Positions 26,036 to 34,088 of a stretch of 47,278 nt of DNA are shown here, piece by piece (position 1 is the first letter of the stretch; every line of letters begins with the position of its first letter). Origin of the DNA: Sphingobacterium sp. (lineage in GTDB: Bacteria > Bacteroidota > Bacteroidia > Sphingobacteriales > Sphingobacteriaceae); contig JAITLV010000288.1 of assembly GCA_031277685.1 (NCBI GenBank), positions 1-47,278 of the forward strand, written 5' to 3'. The notes below the pieces were generated by a model, which did no database searches, had not been told where the DNA came from, and saw only the letters and a program-made list of their open reading frames with translations. The translations under genes and the position numbers were made by a program.

Positions 26036-26073
26036 CTATCCGCCCACTCAGTATATAGACGACAGCAAACATC
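26033..26073 (-). pseudogene. Duplicated fragment of the acyltransferase 3' end
   Basis: This stretch aligns with 26141-26178 inside the intact acyltransferase gene: both contain CACTCAGTATATA, then GACAGCAA and CATC with a few substitutions and a 3-nt gap. The minus-strand translation MFAVVYILSGRIDP mirrors MLAVAYILSEWIEP of the intact protein. It abuts the SusD remnant and shows that the junction arose by recombination or duplication. Confidence 0.6.
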
Positions 26074-26104
26074 TTTGAACCGAACATACAGCTTAGTTAA
26101 CCGC

Positions 26105-27142
26105 CTATCTACTATTCAGAAGCTTCATGATACGAGGCTCGATCCATTCACTCAGTATATAAGCGACAGCAAGCATCAGTAAAACAACGCCAGCAACCAG
26201 CAGATATTTATTGAGGTAAGTGTACAAATTGTTAAAGATAATAAAACCGATATGTTGATGAATCAGGTATAGGGGATAGGTAAGCATCCCAATTTTAACG
26301 AATTTAGGTGAATTGATGCTTTGGAGCTTTTTAAATGAAACGAGCAACATGATACCATAAAATAGCACAATGATTGCCGCGATAATAGAGGGAGAAAAAT
26401 CACTATGGAAGGTTCTGGCCAGCCAATGGATCCGGCCAATGGCCCCATCAATGGATAAGTACAGACAGCAGGGCAGTACAACAAAATGCTTCAGTGCCGG
26501 TCCCTGTAGGAAAATTTGACAGCATACAATTCCGGCGATAAAATAAGCACTCCAATCCAGAATAAAAAGTTCATGTAGCGCATCATAAACTTCCGATGGG
26601 CCAACAAATAGGTGTAAACTAGACAATACCAGCCAAAAGTAGACTAGATAGTCCAGAGAGATCTGCCTAAACCGATGTATGATAAGGAATACAGCGATAA
26701 TAAGATAAAATTTCAATTCAACATATAGGGACCAATAAGCACCATCTATATTTCCCTGGCCGAACAGTTCCTGAACCATCGTGAAATTGGCCAAGAGCTG
26801 TTTGAACGTAACCTGATACCGTGGTGCCCCGAATAAATAGGAAACGACAAAGGTGATTATCAAACAGATCCAATACATCGGATATAAACGCTTAAAACGG
26901 GAAAAGCAAAATTTTGGCAAAGAGCGGTGTTTGATGGAAAAAGCGATCACAAAACCACTGATGATAAAAAAGAGGTCTACGCCCAGGTATCCGTATTTAA
27001 AATATTCTGCAATTTCATCAAAACGCAGGAGCGACATATTACCAGCCTTATATCCCCGATATAAATAATGATACAATACCACGGCAGCTGCGGCGATAAA
27101 ACGGAACAGATCAATTTGATAGATTCTCTTGGATTCAGACAT
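26105..27142 (-). CDS. Acyltransferase family 3 membrane protein
   Basis: A 345-aa integral membrane protein of the OafA/YrhL acyltransferase-3 family, with about ten hydrophobic helices. It carries the family start IYQIDLFRFIAAAAVVLYHY with its conserved histidine, YLGVDLFFIISGFVI, and RFKRLYPMYW. These enzymes move acyl groups (often O-acetyl) to exported sugars or peptidoglycan. The start at 27142 (MSESK) is chosen because a -7 element TATATTTG (27151-27158) falls inside the longer frame that begins at 27172. Its C-terminal codons are partly duplicated just downstream. Substrate unknown; a surface glycan is plausible given the rml cluster 7 kb away. Confidence 0.85.
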   Translation of the reverse strand: MSESKRIYQIDLFRFIAAAAVVLYHYLYRGYKAGNMSLLRFDEIAEYFKYGYLGVDLFFIISGFVIAFSIKHRSLPKFCFSRFKRLYPMYWICLIITFVVSYLFGAPRYQVTFKQLLANFTMVQELFGQGNIDGAYWSLYVELKFYLIIAVFLIIHRFRQISLDYLVYFWLVLSSLHLFVGPSEVYDALHELFILDWSAYFIAGIVCCQIFLQGPALKHFVVLPCCLYLSIDGAIGRIHWLARTFHSDFSPSIIAAIIVLFYGIMLLVSFKKLQSINSPKFVKIGMLTYPLYLIHQHIGFIIFNNLYTYLNKYLLVAGVVLLMLAVAYILSEWIEPRIMKLLNSR

Positions 27143-27150
27143 TTGGGCAC

Positions 27151-27158
27151 AAATATAG
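27151..27158 (-). promoter_or_regulatory. -7 element deciding the acyltransferase start
   Basis: TATATTTG on the minus strand lies 8 bp before the ATG at 27142, implying a nearly leaderless mRNA. It makes the upstream start at 27172 unlikely. The -33 match is weak. Confidence 0.4.
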
Positions 27159-27247
27159 GCCGTTTCATCCATAATTTAATGCGGTGGTTTTAAAAGAAGT
27201 GTATAAATTATTTTGTTAAAAAGGCCATTTTTTATACCCAATTTATA

Positions 27248-27302
27248 ACATCATTATGTGACGGAACTAAATTGGATTTGCCGAGAAGGGCAGCTACTTT
27301 TA
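27248..27302 (+). promoter_or_regulatory. Promoter and shared 17-bp regulatory element of the fibre-subunit operon
   Basis: ACATCATTATGTGACGG (27248-27264), 7 nt, TTG (27272-27274), 20 nt, TACTTTTA (27295-27302, seven of eight positions of TAnnTTTG except the final base). The same layout of exactly 55 bp occurs in front of the usher-like gene on the other strand, with 14 of 17 element bases identical. Position just upstream of a weak core promoter suits an activator site; the linked LuxR-type regulator is the candidate. Confidence 0.6.
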
Positions 27303-27337
27303 TATCTTAGAAAGATTAACTAATAAATTTTAATTTT

Positions 27338-27853
27338 ATGAAAAAGAATTTTAAACTCGCTTTCGTTGTCCTTGCTGCCATATGCATGGGACAGCAGGTA
27401 AAGGCACAAGTTCATGATGCACAAGCTAATGTAAATATCATCCTCACAGATGCTATGTCAATTACATTAAATACATCCGATGTTAATATTGAGTATGCCA
27501 CAGCAGCAGATTATGGTGGTCCAAAAACGAAAAGTATGCCCAATCATTTCAAAGTTATAAGTAATAAAACTTACGATGTTCAGGTTGAGATAGACAATCA
27601 ATTTTCACCGGCTTTAAATCTTTCAAACTTGGGACTTACAGTAAGAGTAGCTTCATCAACGCCAACTGGTGGAGGTCTAACGGATGCTATACTCACTACA
27701 ATTTCTACTCCACAAGCTTTAGTAACTGGGGCTCCAGCCTCAGTAGGGACGCTATATAACGTAGATTATATTATTCCAGAGGCTACGGAGTTGTTAGATA
27801 AAACTGCGGGAACATACTCATCAACAGTAACATACCGAATATCAGCTAATTAA
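27338..27853 (+). CDS. Secreted pilin/spore-coat-U-like fibre subunit
   Basis: A 171-aa protein with signal peptide ending QQVKAQ and one all-beta domain of about 145 residues. The C-terminus LDKTAGTYSSTVTYRISAN follows the pattern of archaic chaperone-usher subunits (SCPU/CsuA-B type, AGTYSDT-alternating strand), in which the last strand binds the chaperone. Its motif MPNHFKVISNKTYDVQV recurs as MPAHLKLSKTTPYNLYV in the last domain of the 471-aa protein two genes downstream. First gene of subunit-chaperone-adhesin; likely the major or minor structural subunit. The fold assignment is by pattern, not by search. Confidence 0.6.
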   Translation: MKKNFKLAFVVLAAICMGQQVKAQVHDAQANVNIILTDAMSITLNTSDVNIEYATAADYGGPKTKSMPNHFKVISNKTYDVQVEIDNQFSPALNLSNLGLTVRVASSTPTGGGLTDAILTTISTPQALVTGAPASVGTLYNVDYIIPEATELLDKTAGTYSSTVTYRISAN

Positions 27854-27858
27854 AAGAA

Positions 27859-28671
27859 GTGCTTTTATTTGTGAAATATTTTTTAACAACGCTATTTTTC
27901 AAACTATGGATTACCCTGTGCATGGCACAGGGTATTTCTGTTTCGCCGTCACGTATTTTTTTCAAGGGTGGAGCCGGACAGACCGTCAGTCAAACGATTA
28001 CCCTGAATAATGCAACCTCAACCGAATTCAATTTTATTGCCAGTCTAAAAGATTGGGACCGAGATTCTTTGGGCAACAAACGGTATTATCCAGCAGGCCA
28101 GCGAAAACAATCCAATGCAGCTTGGCTATCCCTATCGGAGAATAGTGCACATATCGCGCCTGGGGAAACAAAATTGCTCAACCTAACCCTGACAATTCCG
28201 CCTGCTAGTGAGGCAGCACAGCTGACAAACAGCATGCTCTTCCTGACCCAGGTCAAGGAACAACAAAAGGGATTGCAAAATGGACTGAATGTCAACGTCC
28301 TACTTGAGGTAGGTATACAAGTCTATCATACGCCCAATGGACTAGTCGCAGGTAATCTTGAATTTTTGGCTTTTGAAGACCGGGGAGTTGTCTCAGAATC
28401 CGCTGGCCATAAAGCCCGCAGGATGCAGGTCAAAATCAAGAATACCGGTCAGATCAATAAAGACGGTTATCTGCGTTTCGAGCTTACCAATACAGCAACA
28501 GGCGAAGAAATTCCTATTAAAGCAGCAGCCATTGCCCTATTGCCCGAAGCTGTACAATGGATACAAGTTGATCTACCCGCTGAACTCAAAGGCCATTACC
28601 TTGCTGTCGCTATCTTGGATGCTGGCAGCCAATACGATCTAAAAATTGCAGAGAAAGAAATTACATATTAG
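27859..28671 (+). CDS. PapD-like periplasmic pilus chaperone
   Basis: A 270-aa exported protein built of two Ig-like domains. The first (about residues 25-135: GISVSPSRIFFKGGAGQT, ITLNNATSTEFNF, WLSLSENSAHIAPGETKLLNLTLTIP, LTNSMLFLTQVKE) matches the PapD N-terminal domain layout, including a basic residue in the first strand and the proline before the NSMLF strand; the second is about 150-265. It would bind subunits in the periplasm and deliver them to the usher. It begins with GTG; a second GTG at 27871 gives a cleaner signal peptide (MKYFLTTLFFKLWITLCMAQ) and may be the real start. It lies 5-17 bp after the subunit and overlaps the next gene by 26 bp. Confidence 0.68.
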   Translation: MLLFVKYFLTTLFFKLWITLCMAQGISVSPSRIFFKGGAGQTVSQTITLNNATSTEFNFIASLKDWDRDSLGNKRYYPAGQRKQSNAAWLSLSENSAHIAPGETKLLNLTLTIPPASEAAQLTNSMLFLTQVKEQQKGLQNGLNVNVLLEVGIQVYHTPNGLVAGNLEFLAFEDRGVVSESAGHKARRMQVKIKNTGQINKDGYLRFELTNTATGEEIPIKAAAIALLPEAVQWIQVDLPAELKGHYLAVAILDAGSQYDLKIAEKEITY

Positions 28672-30061
28672 CATCTTGTTGCTGCTTATGATAGTATTAC
28701 CTGTTAAAAACTTATGGGCTCAAATCGATATACTACTACCTCAAACCAATATTATCCAAAGAACAGAAGTTCAACAGACAGGAAATATCGGAAAATATTC
28801 TTACCTCCTTTCATTATTACCATCAATTTACGTAAAAGCCACTAGTCAATTTTTCACCAGTACTTCGGGGAACGGAGCTACCGTCCCGCTCAATATTGCC
28901 CATCTCAAAATTCAATCTATCAACGGCGTACTGGTACTCAATAATAATGTAGAAATCACACTCGCACAGAATGAGCAAGATCTGATGAGTTCGCTTGCAC
29001 AACTCAATTTAGCCGGCTCCGGTCCCGTAATCGCAAATTTTCGTCTAACAACCGCAAACCAAACTTGGGTCTCGGGAATCTATGAAACCTCACTCGGGGT
29101 TAGAGCTACTGGTGTTTTGGGTGGGAAAATTGACCCTCCTGAAACCCGTTTCACCCTCAATGTTCCCGCTTTTATTACGGCTCCGACTACAATCGGTACA
29201 ACAAGCTTATTAGTCAATAACCTGAGTTTTTATCGTTCAGCCAACGGAATTAGTAGTAATACCAATATCCCTTTATCATGCACGGTACCCTATCTCCCTG
29301 CTATCCGAACAAATAATGCTTCCCAGTTTAATTTCAGCAGCAGCCTTCCCTACAACAATTCCCCCATTGTTCCTGTATCAACCGTCAATGTGAATCTGAC
29401 GGGTATTCCGTCGGCAACAACTATTCCCCTGTCATCGAGCGATCAGGCACTGACAACAGCGGCAAGTTTAGCTGTACCTAATAACAACAATACTTCACTT
29501 ACCTATACGTTCAGTATCCCAGCAGCGCAACTGAAAAATAGCTTTATCCAGGCCGGAACATATGCTGTACCTTTGCGCCATAATTGGAGCAGTGTACCCA
29601 CAAATAGCACAACAGCAGCGCAGGCAACCGGTTCATTAGAAATTGTCGTCAATGACCTAAGCGAACTGGTTATCAATCCGGCTCAGCAAGCCATTAACTT
29701 TGCTTTTACTACAACAGATCATTATAAAAATGGCATCAGCCAGGATATGCCTGCTCATTTGAAGCTTAGCAAAACGACCCCATACAATCTATACGTCCGT
29801 GCCACATCACCCAGTTTCAATTCGGGTGCCAATACAATTCCACTGGATATTATGCGCATTGGCCCAGCAACAGGCGAAACAGGGATAAATACCATTACCC
29901 TCTCCGCGACTGCCCAGAAACTTATCGACTCTGCCAATCCTGTTATTGACCGCAACATCGGTATACGCTATAGTATTCCGGCCAGCGAGACAGGCAAACT
30001 ACTCAACAAACCCGCCGGAACATATAGTTCCACTATTGTCTTTAGCTTTACTGCTCCCTAA
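28646..30061 (+). CDS. Three-domain secreted fibre subunit or tip adhesin
   Basis: A 471-aa protein with signal peptide ending KNLWAQ. Three similar beta domains can be read from their repeated endings: SGIYETSLGVRATG (about 150), QAGTYAVPLRHNW (about 315) and KPAGTYSSTIVFSFTAP (C-terminus). Domains 1 and 3 share SIYVKATSQFF.../NLYVRATSPSF... followed by (V/I)PL(N/D)I. The last domain is close to the 171-aa subunit. No metal or catalytic motif. Rich in Ser, Thr, Asn and Ala. Its position after the chaperone and its size suit a tip or adhesin subunit. The stop codon overlaps that of the convergent usher-like gene (shared CTAA). Confidence 0.58.
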   Translation: MQRKKLHISILLLLMIVLPVKNLWAQIDILLPQTNIIQRTEVQQTGNIGKYSYLLSLLPSIYVKATSQFFTSTSGNGATVPLNIAHLKIQSINGVLVLNNNVEITLAQNEQDLMSSLAQLNLAGSGPVIANFRLTTANQTWVSGIYETSLGVRATGVLGGKIDPPETRFTLNVPAFITAPTTIGTTSLLVNNLSFYRSANGISSNTNIPLSCTVPYLPAIRTNNASQFNFSSSLPYNNSPIVPVSTVNVNLTGIPSATTIPLSSSDQALTTAASLAVPNNNNTSLTYTFSIPAAQLKNSFIQAGTYAVPLRHNWSSVPTNSTTAAQATGSLEIVVNDLSELVINPAQQAINFAFTTTDHYKNGISQDMPAHLKLSKTTPYNLYVRATSPSFNSGANTIPLDIMRIGPATGETGINTITLSATAQKLIDSANPVIDRNIGIRYSIPASETGKLLNKPAGTYSSTIVFSFTAP

Positions 30062-32877
30062 AACCGTTTGACATCTACTTTTCGACCACCTTTCCTATAC
30101 CTGAAATCGGGTAGCTGCAGTGTGCGACTATCTTGCAACTCGATATCATGGCTTGGATTTTCAATGGTAAATGACATCCCTTCCGTTGGTATATATACCC
30201 GATACTTATCCCTAGGTAGATAGAATACATAACTGCCGTCTTCACCGCACAGCGTTTTATAACTATACCCCTGCGTATTCTCAGCATACACCGCAATACC
30301 AGCCAGCTGTGCATTCGTATCCATATATTTATCCTGTATCACGGTAACCTTACCTTTGAGCGATCCCGTCCTTACTAAGGGAATATGTAGGGTTTGATTC
30401 TTTTTTAATACTGTGCTTACTGTTCCTTGAATAGTCCAGCCCCGGTTATTTTCAATCTGGATGATATAATTGCCTTCTGGCATATTCAAAAATTTCACGG
30501 CCCCGTTTTCATCTGTTATAGCCACTTCCTTATTGATCTTTACGACCACATCTTTTGCTTTGGATTCATCAGCATCAGCTTGACCATTGTTATTCCCATC
30601 CTCAAAGAACTGCAGCTGTAACTTATAGCCTTTTTGTTTTCCCCGCCGGCCAAAGTTTTTTTCTATACCTAACCTAAACTGTCGATAGTTGAACGTTGAA
30701 GCTCCATTCGTTGTTATATACTCCATTGGGTCTGATGAGATCCGGTTTTTCATTAAGGTATAGAATATATCGGCAATTAAATTCCAGTTCCCTGGTAATT
30801 GCCAGCAAGCATTAGCATTTACAGCAAAATTATTGCTCTGCGAAAATCCGTAATAACTGTATGTACCAGCTAATTGCAACCGCAAAGCATCATTAAATAA
30901 TCTAAGCTGCGTATTGGGACCTACGGAATAACTTCTATATTTAGCACCTGATGCTGTCAAGCGTAGATCCGTTAAGTAATAAGGGTTCAGCTGCATAAAA
31001 GCTGTCATCCCAAAGAGACTATTATTATAATTACCCGTCATCCGTAGCGAATGAAAAGGCGCCAAGGGTCTTTCGGAGGTATTTTTAAAGGTATAGCCAT
31101 AATCCGTCCGTAGATAGAAACGATGCTTGATGTGCGAAAAGCTCAAGTCCAAACTAGCCCTTATCGCTTTTGAACTCCCATTGACATCTGTCAAACCAAC
31201 AAGGTCAAGCCCCCTATCGGATATCTGTTGCGCCATAAAATATGGCCGCAGATCCAGCTGCCAGATTCCCCATCTTGTCTGATAGCCTAATTCATAAGTT
31301 TCTATCCGATTTTGCTGGTTGAAATAATTCGTTCGATCACCTTGTTGATACATTGGGGCAGTATTGAAATAACTGGCCCTAACCGAAATATTATCCTTAT
31401 TGCCGAGCAATCTACTTAGTCTTGTATCACTTTGAAAAAATCCTCTTCGGAGGCCGGTGTAATAAGGCGAACTGTAATAATTGGTCGTATATAGCTGATA
31501 TTTTTCTGAACGATAGCTGTAATTAATACCACCTGCTATTGCGTGCTTACTACCTCCGGAATAAGCATGTTCGAAGCTATAGCCCGCTTCCAGTCCCAGT
31601 TGTTGGTCTGCCCCGATCGCAAACTGGGTTTTACCGCTGAACTGATCGCTGCCAATACCCCTATAATCAGATCTGCTATGCAAATACAGCAAATCGCTTC
31701 CTCCAGGCAGCTCACCCTGCGTTTTATAACGCGCGCCTAAAACCCTGGCTCCTGAAACGAGATTATCCTGCTGGCTAAATAACATATAATTATTTTCCAG
31801 CCCGTATAGGCTTATACTGCGGTCATTGGCGAGCTTATAGCTCGCTTTAATACCACGTCCATTAATATTCTGATCAAGATTTTCGTAGATATTACCAAGC
31901 TTTATCCCCCAATCCTTTTCCTGATAATCGATATAGGTATTGTAGCTGTTCCATTGTTTCTGCTGCTGATAGTAGTCGGCTGCCAAACTGTATTCCAAAC
32001 GCTTGTTTTTGTCAAAATCTACGCTTCCATCAGCATACAGCTGGTAGATGGCCATATTGTTTCCGGTACTGATATACCGCAGTCCAGCGCTATTCTGGTA
32101 AGGTTGATTTTGGAGATCCAGCAAACCAAAGCGCTTTATATTGCCGAGACGCATGATCCGTACCAAAGTCATGGTATATGACCTTCCAGTGGGATCCATT
32201 GCTTGTATATTCAGGTCAAAATCTGCAAACTCATTTCTGGAGCGCATTGTCCCCATAAAGGGCAAGAGTACCTGACCTCCGGCCGGTATACTAATTGACT
32301 GTGTCTCGCCCGTAATCTCGAATCCTTGGGGGAAGCCCGAAAAAAGGAGTCTAATATCGATGGGGACTAGCCCGCTATTCGAAGCTCGTACTATAAATTG
32401 TACCTGATTCGTATTTTTATCAAGGTAATACTCCTGTTGTTCGGTCTGCAATACCAGTGCATGCCTTTCCTCTAATTTCGTATAAAAAGATTTTGCCGGA
32501 GGGAGCACAAGCGCCTCCTCTACTGAAGAGAATCCAATGGTAAAGACCTGATTATCGCTTGATATCGTTCTCCGATCTGCCATATACTTCAAGGGGAAAG
32601 AACGCGTTTCATTTGGCGCCAACTCAATCAACTGAGGCAGTCTGATCAATCCACTTAAAGCGGGTGTATTCTCGGCAAAAGGAACTAACTTAATAGGTTG
32701 GTCAGTCTGATTCGTCATGCTAAGCTTGTTTGAAAAAGTCTGATTTCCATTGATTATTACTGTATCTTTTTCAAAGTGATACGCAATAGCATCATGTTGT
32801 TGACTTTTCACGGTGGAGAAGAAAACAAAGGTATAGCAAAAAATAAATAGGAAAGTCCAGCGGCTTTTTATTGGCAT
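30058..32877 (-). CDS. Usher-like outer-membrane assembly protein
   Basis: A 939-aa protein with a signal peptide (to about residue 25), then two Ig-like domains that themselves resemble a chaperone (about 30-130 and 135-240: LRLPQLIELAPNETRSFPLKY, FIVRASNSGLVPIDIRLLFSGFP). A large beta-barrel follows (about 250-752), rich in aromatic-ended strands (KHAIAGGINYSYRSEKYQLY, DLRPYFMAQQI). The tail holds an SdrD-B-like domain (FFEDGNNNGQADADE, GNYIIQIENN) and a CarboxypepD_reg-like domain (GSLKGKV, GEDGSYVFYLPRDKYRVYIP). A barrel with beta-sandwich domains at both ends is the architecture of a fimbrial usher, though I cannot align it with PapC directly. It is transcribed toward the subunit operon but shares its promoter element. 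Confidence 0.55.
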   Translation of the reverse strand: MPIKSRWTFLFIFCYTFVFFSTVKSQQHDAIAYHFEKDTVIINGNQTFSNKLSMTNQTDQPIKLVPFAENTPALSGLIRLPQLIELAPNETRSFPLKYMADRRTISSDNQVFTIGFSSVEEALVLPPAKSFYTKLEERHALVLQTEQQEYYLDKNTNQVQFIVRASNSGLVPIDIRLLFSGFPQGFEITGETQSISIPAGGQVLLPFMGTMRSRNEFADFDLNIQAMDPTGRSYTMTLVRIMRLGNIKRFGLLDLQNQPYQNSAGLRYISTGNNMAIYQLYADGSVDFDKNKRLEYSLAADYYQQQKQWNSYNTYIDYQEKDWGIKLGNIYENLDQNINGRGIKASYKLANDRSISLYGLENNYMLFSQQDNLVSGARVLGARYKTQGELPGGSDLLYLHSRSDYRGIGSDQFSGKTQFAIGADQQLGLEAGYSFEHAYSGGSKHAIAGGINYSYRSEKYQLYTTNYYSSPYYTGLRRGFFQSDTRLSRLLGNKDNISVRASYFNTAPMYQQGDRTNYFNQQNRIETYELGYQTRWGIWQLDLRPYFMAQQISDRGLDLVGLTDVNGSSKAIRASLDLSFSHIKHRFYLRTDYGYTFKNTSERPLAPFHSLRMTGNYNNSLFGMTAFMQLNPYYLTDLRLTASGAKYRSYSVGPNTQLRLFNDALRLQLAGTYSYYGFSQSNNFAVNANACWQLPGNWNLIADIFYTLMKNRISSDPMEYITTNGASTFNYRQFRLGIEKNFGRRGKQKGYKLQLQFFEDGNNNGQADADESKAKDVVVKINKEVAITDENGAVKFLNMPEGNYIIQIENNRGWTIQGTVSTVLKKNQTLHIPLVRTGSLKGKVTVIQDKYMDTNAQLAGIAVYAENTQGYSYKTLCGEDGSYVFYLPRDKYRVYIPTEGMSFTIENPSHDIELQDSRTLQLPDFRYRKGGRKVDVKRF

Positions 32878-32898
32878 AGCATACGATTCAACTAGCTG

Positions 32899-32953
32899 TA
32901 AAAATCAGGCTAAATTCCATGACATTAAAATATATACCGTCACATGTTCATGT
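32899..32953 (-). promoter_or_regulatory. Promoter and shared 17-bp regulatory element of the usher-like gene
   Basis: On the minus strand ACATGAACATGTGACGG (plus 32937-32953), containing the palindrome ACATGTTCATGT read on plus, is followed by 7 nt, TTT, 20 nt and GATTTTTA (plus 32899-32906). The spacing equals that at 27248-27302 base for base, and the poor -33 and -7 elements suggest dependence on an activator. The start would be about 15 nt before the ATG at 32877. Confidence 0.6.
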
Positions 32954-32962
32954 AACAAAATA

Positions 32963-33562
32963 TTAAGCGGTCAACTGCGCAATCAATTCCCCTTTACTAT
33001 TAATGTGCAACTTTCTATAAATTCGTTTGATGTAGATCCGTACCGTATCCAATGAGATCGTATATTTTTGGGCGATCATCTTATAACTGAGCCCTTCGAT
33101 AATTCCTTTCGCAATCTGCAACTCACGGGCCGTAAGTAGGTTCTCGATTTTCTTTGATTTAAAACTCTGCTCGATCAGCGCCCTGTTGACACTCGGACTT
33201 ACAAATGACCCATCATTCAACGTAATATCGATTGCAGAAACCAATGATTTCAAACAGGTTTGTTTTAATAGGTAACTGACGGCTCCATATCGGAAGCAGC
33301 TACGTACCGTTCTCACATCGGCTGTCTCTGTCAATATGATAATTTCAGTCTTTGGAAAGGTATTTTTTGCGTGTTCGACAAGTAATGGTTCCTGGTTTTC
33401 AATATCTACAATCAATATATCAGGAGCAGGCATCGCTCGATCCACACTCCCTCTACCAACCGAAAAAAGAATTTTGATGGGATTTATTTCGCTCTCATTC
33501 AGGATCCGTTGCGTTTCTAATCTTGTGCCTTCGTCACTATCGATAATGCCTACAGTAATCAT
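32963..33562 (-). CDS. NarL/FixJ (LuxR-type) response regulator
   Basis: A 199-aa regulator. The receiver domain (about 1-120) has acidic residues D8 and D10, phospho-acceptor D53 (ILIVDIEN) and the lysine in YLLKQ. The GerE/LuxR helix-turn-helix (about 138-197: LTARELQIAKGIIEGLSYKMIAQKYTISLDTVRIYIKRIYRKL) is complete. No kinase gene is nearby, so it is an orphan in this window. It lies 85 bp upstream of the usher-like gene on the same strand; the shared ACATnnnnATGTGACGG element makes it the likely regulator of the fibre system. Confidence 0.88.
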   Translation of the reverse strand: MITVGIIDSDEGTRLETQRILNESEINPIKILFSVGRGSVDRAMPAPDILIVDIENQEPLLVEHAKNTFPKTEIIILTETADVRTVRSCFRYGAVSYLLKQTCLKSLVSAIDITLNDGSFVSPSVNRALIEQSFKSKKIENLLTARELQIAKGIIEGLSYKMIAQKYTISLDTVRIYIKRIYRKLHINSKGELIAQLTA

Positions 33563-33596
33563 GTGTTTGTTATTATTTCGTATTATAATCAGTCAT

Positions 33597-33625
33597 ACAT
33601 GCTCCTGCATTAATTCAGGGCATGT
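33597..33625. promoter_or_regulatory. Dyad upstream of the LuxR-type regulator gene
   Basis: ACATGCTCCTG (33597-33607), 8-nt loop, CAGGGCATGT (33616-33625): ten paired bases with a 1-nt bulge, about 35 bp before the start codon. The outer ACATG/CATGT recalls the element at the usher promoter, so autoregulation is possible; it could also be a leader hairpin. Confidence 0.45.
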
Positions 33626-33990
33626 TCAGCGCCAAATTGAATCATTCCGCAAATCCGAACAGCGCATTACATTCCCACTATTTTAAAAACAACTACTAGA
33701 AAAGAATTGTTTTATAAAAGAAAACTTTATAAATATATTAGAAAATATTTTCAATATACAAGACCTTTTATCCTCTATTTTTCAAATAGGATAGTTCTAT
33801 GTACTTTATACTGGAAAAATGAACAAAACATAACCCCATATGTTGCGCGGAAAGTAGAAACAAGTACAATTTCTTTTATTGTAAAAGCAGATAGAAAATA
33901 GCTCGTCAAAACGAGGATATTACTTTTCATAGTAGATCTTGTATATAATAAGACAAATTACTGACAAGATAGTTTTTTTGAATGATCTTA
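33626..33990. other. AT-rich intergenic region
   Basis: About 365 bp between the regulator gene and the polysaccharide operon. A plus-strand open frame (33707-33901) has low-complexity composition and no start-site support, so I do not call it. A small bulged hairpin lies at 33769-33793 (TATCC-TATTT / AAATA-GGATA). Otherwise nothing recognised. Confidence 0.4.
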
Positions 33991-33995
33991 TAAAA

Positions 33996-34040
33996 AAACA
34001 TCTACAAAACTCAACAATAATTTGAGTTTTGTAGATGTTT
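33996..34040 (-). terminator. Terminator of the rml/polysaccharide operon
   Basis: A perfect 19-bp stem (AAACATCTACAAAACTCAA with 7-nt loop), followed on the minus strand by a run of T. It ends the six-gene minus-strand operon about 50 bp past the glycosyltransferase stop. Confidence 0.9.
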
Positions 34041-34088
34041 AAGGATTTATAAAATAAGAAATATGCAGACGATCAGATGCTCGTTATA

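Noticed and set aside
27859..28671. Interpretation of the subunit/chaperone genes as a WxL-type (DUF916) surface system
   Set aside because: The first protein superficially resembles WxL-interacting proteins, but the subunit C-terminal pattern and the presence of a large barrel protein fit a chaperone-usher scheme better, and no WxL motif was seen.
33707..33901. 64-codon plus-strand frame in the spacer after the LuxR-type gene
   Set aside because: Lys/Tyr/Phe-rich low complexity typical of AT-rich DNA; no partner gene or start-site support.
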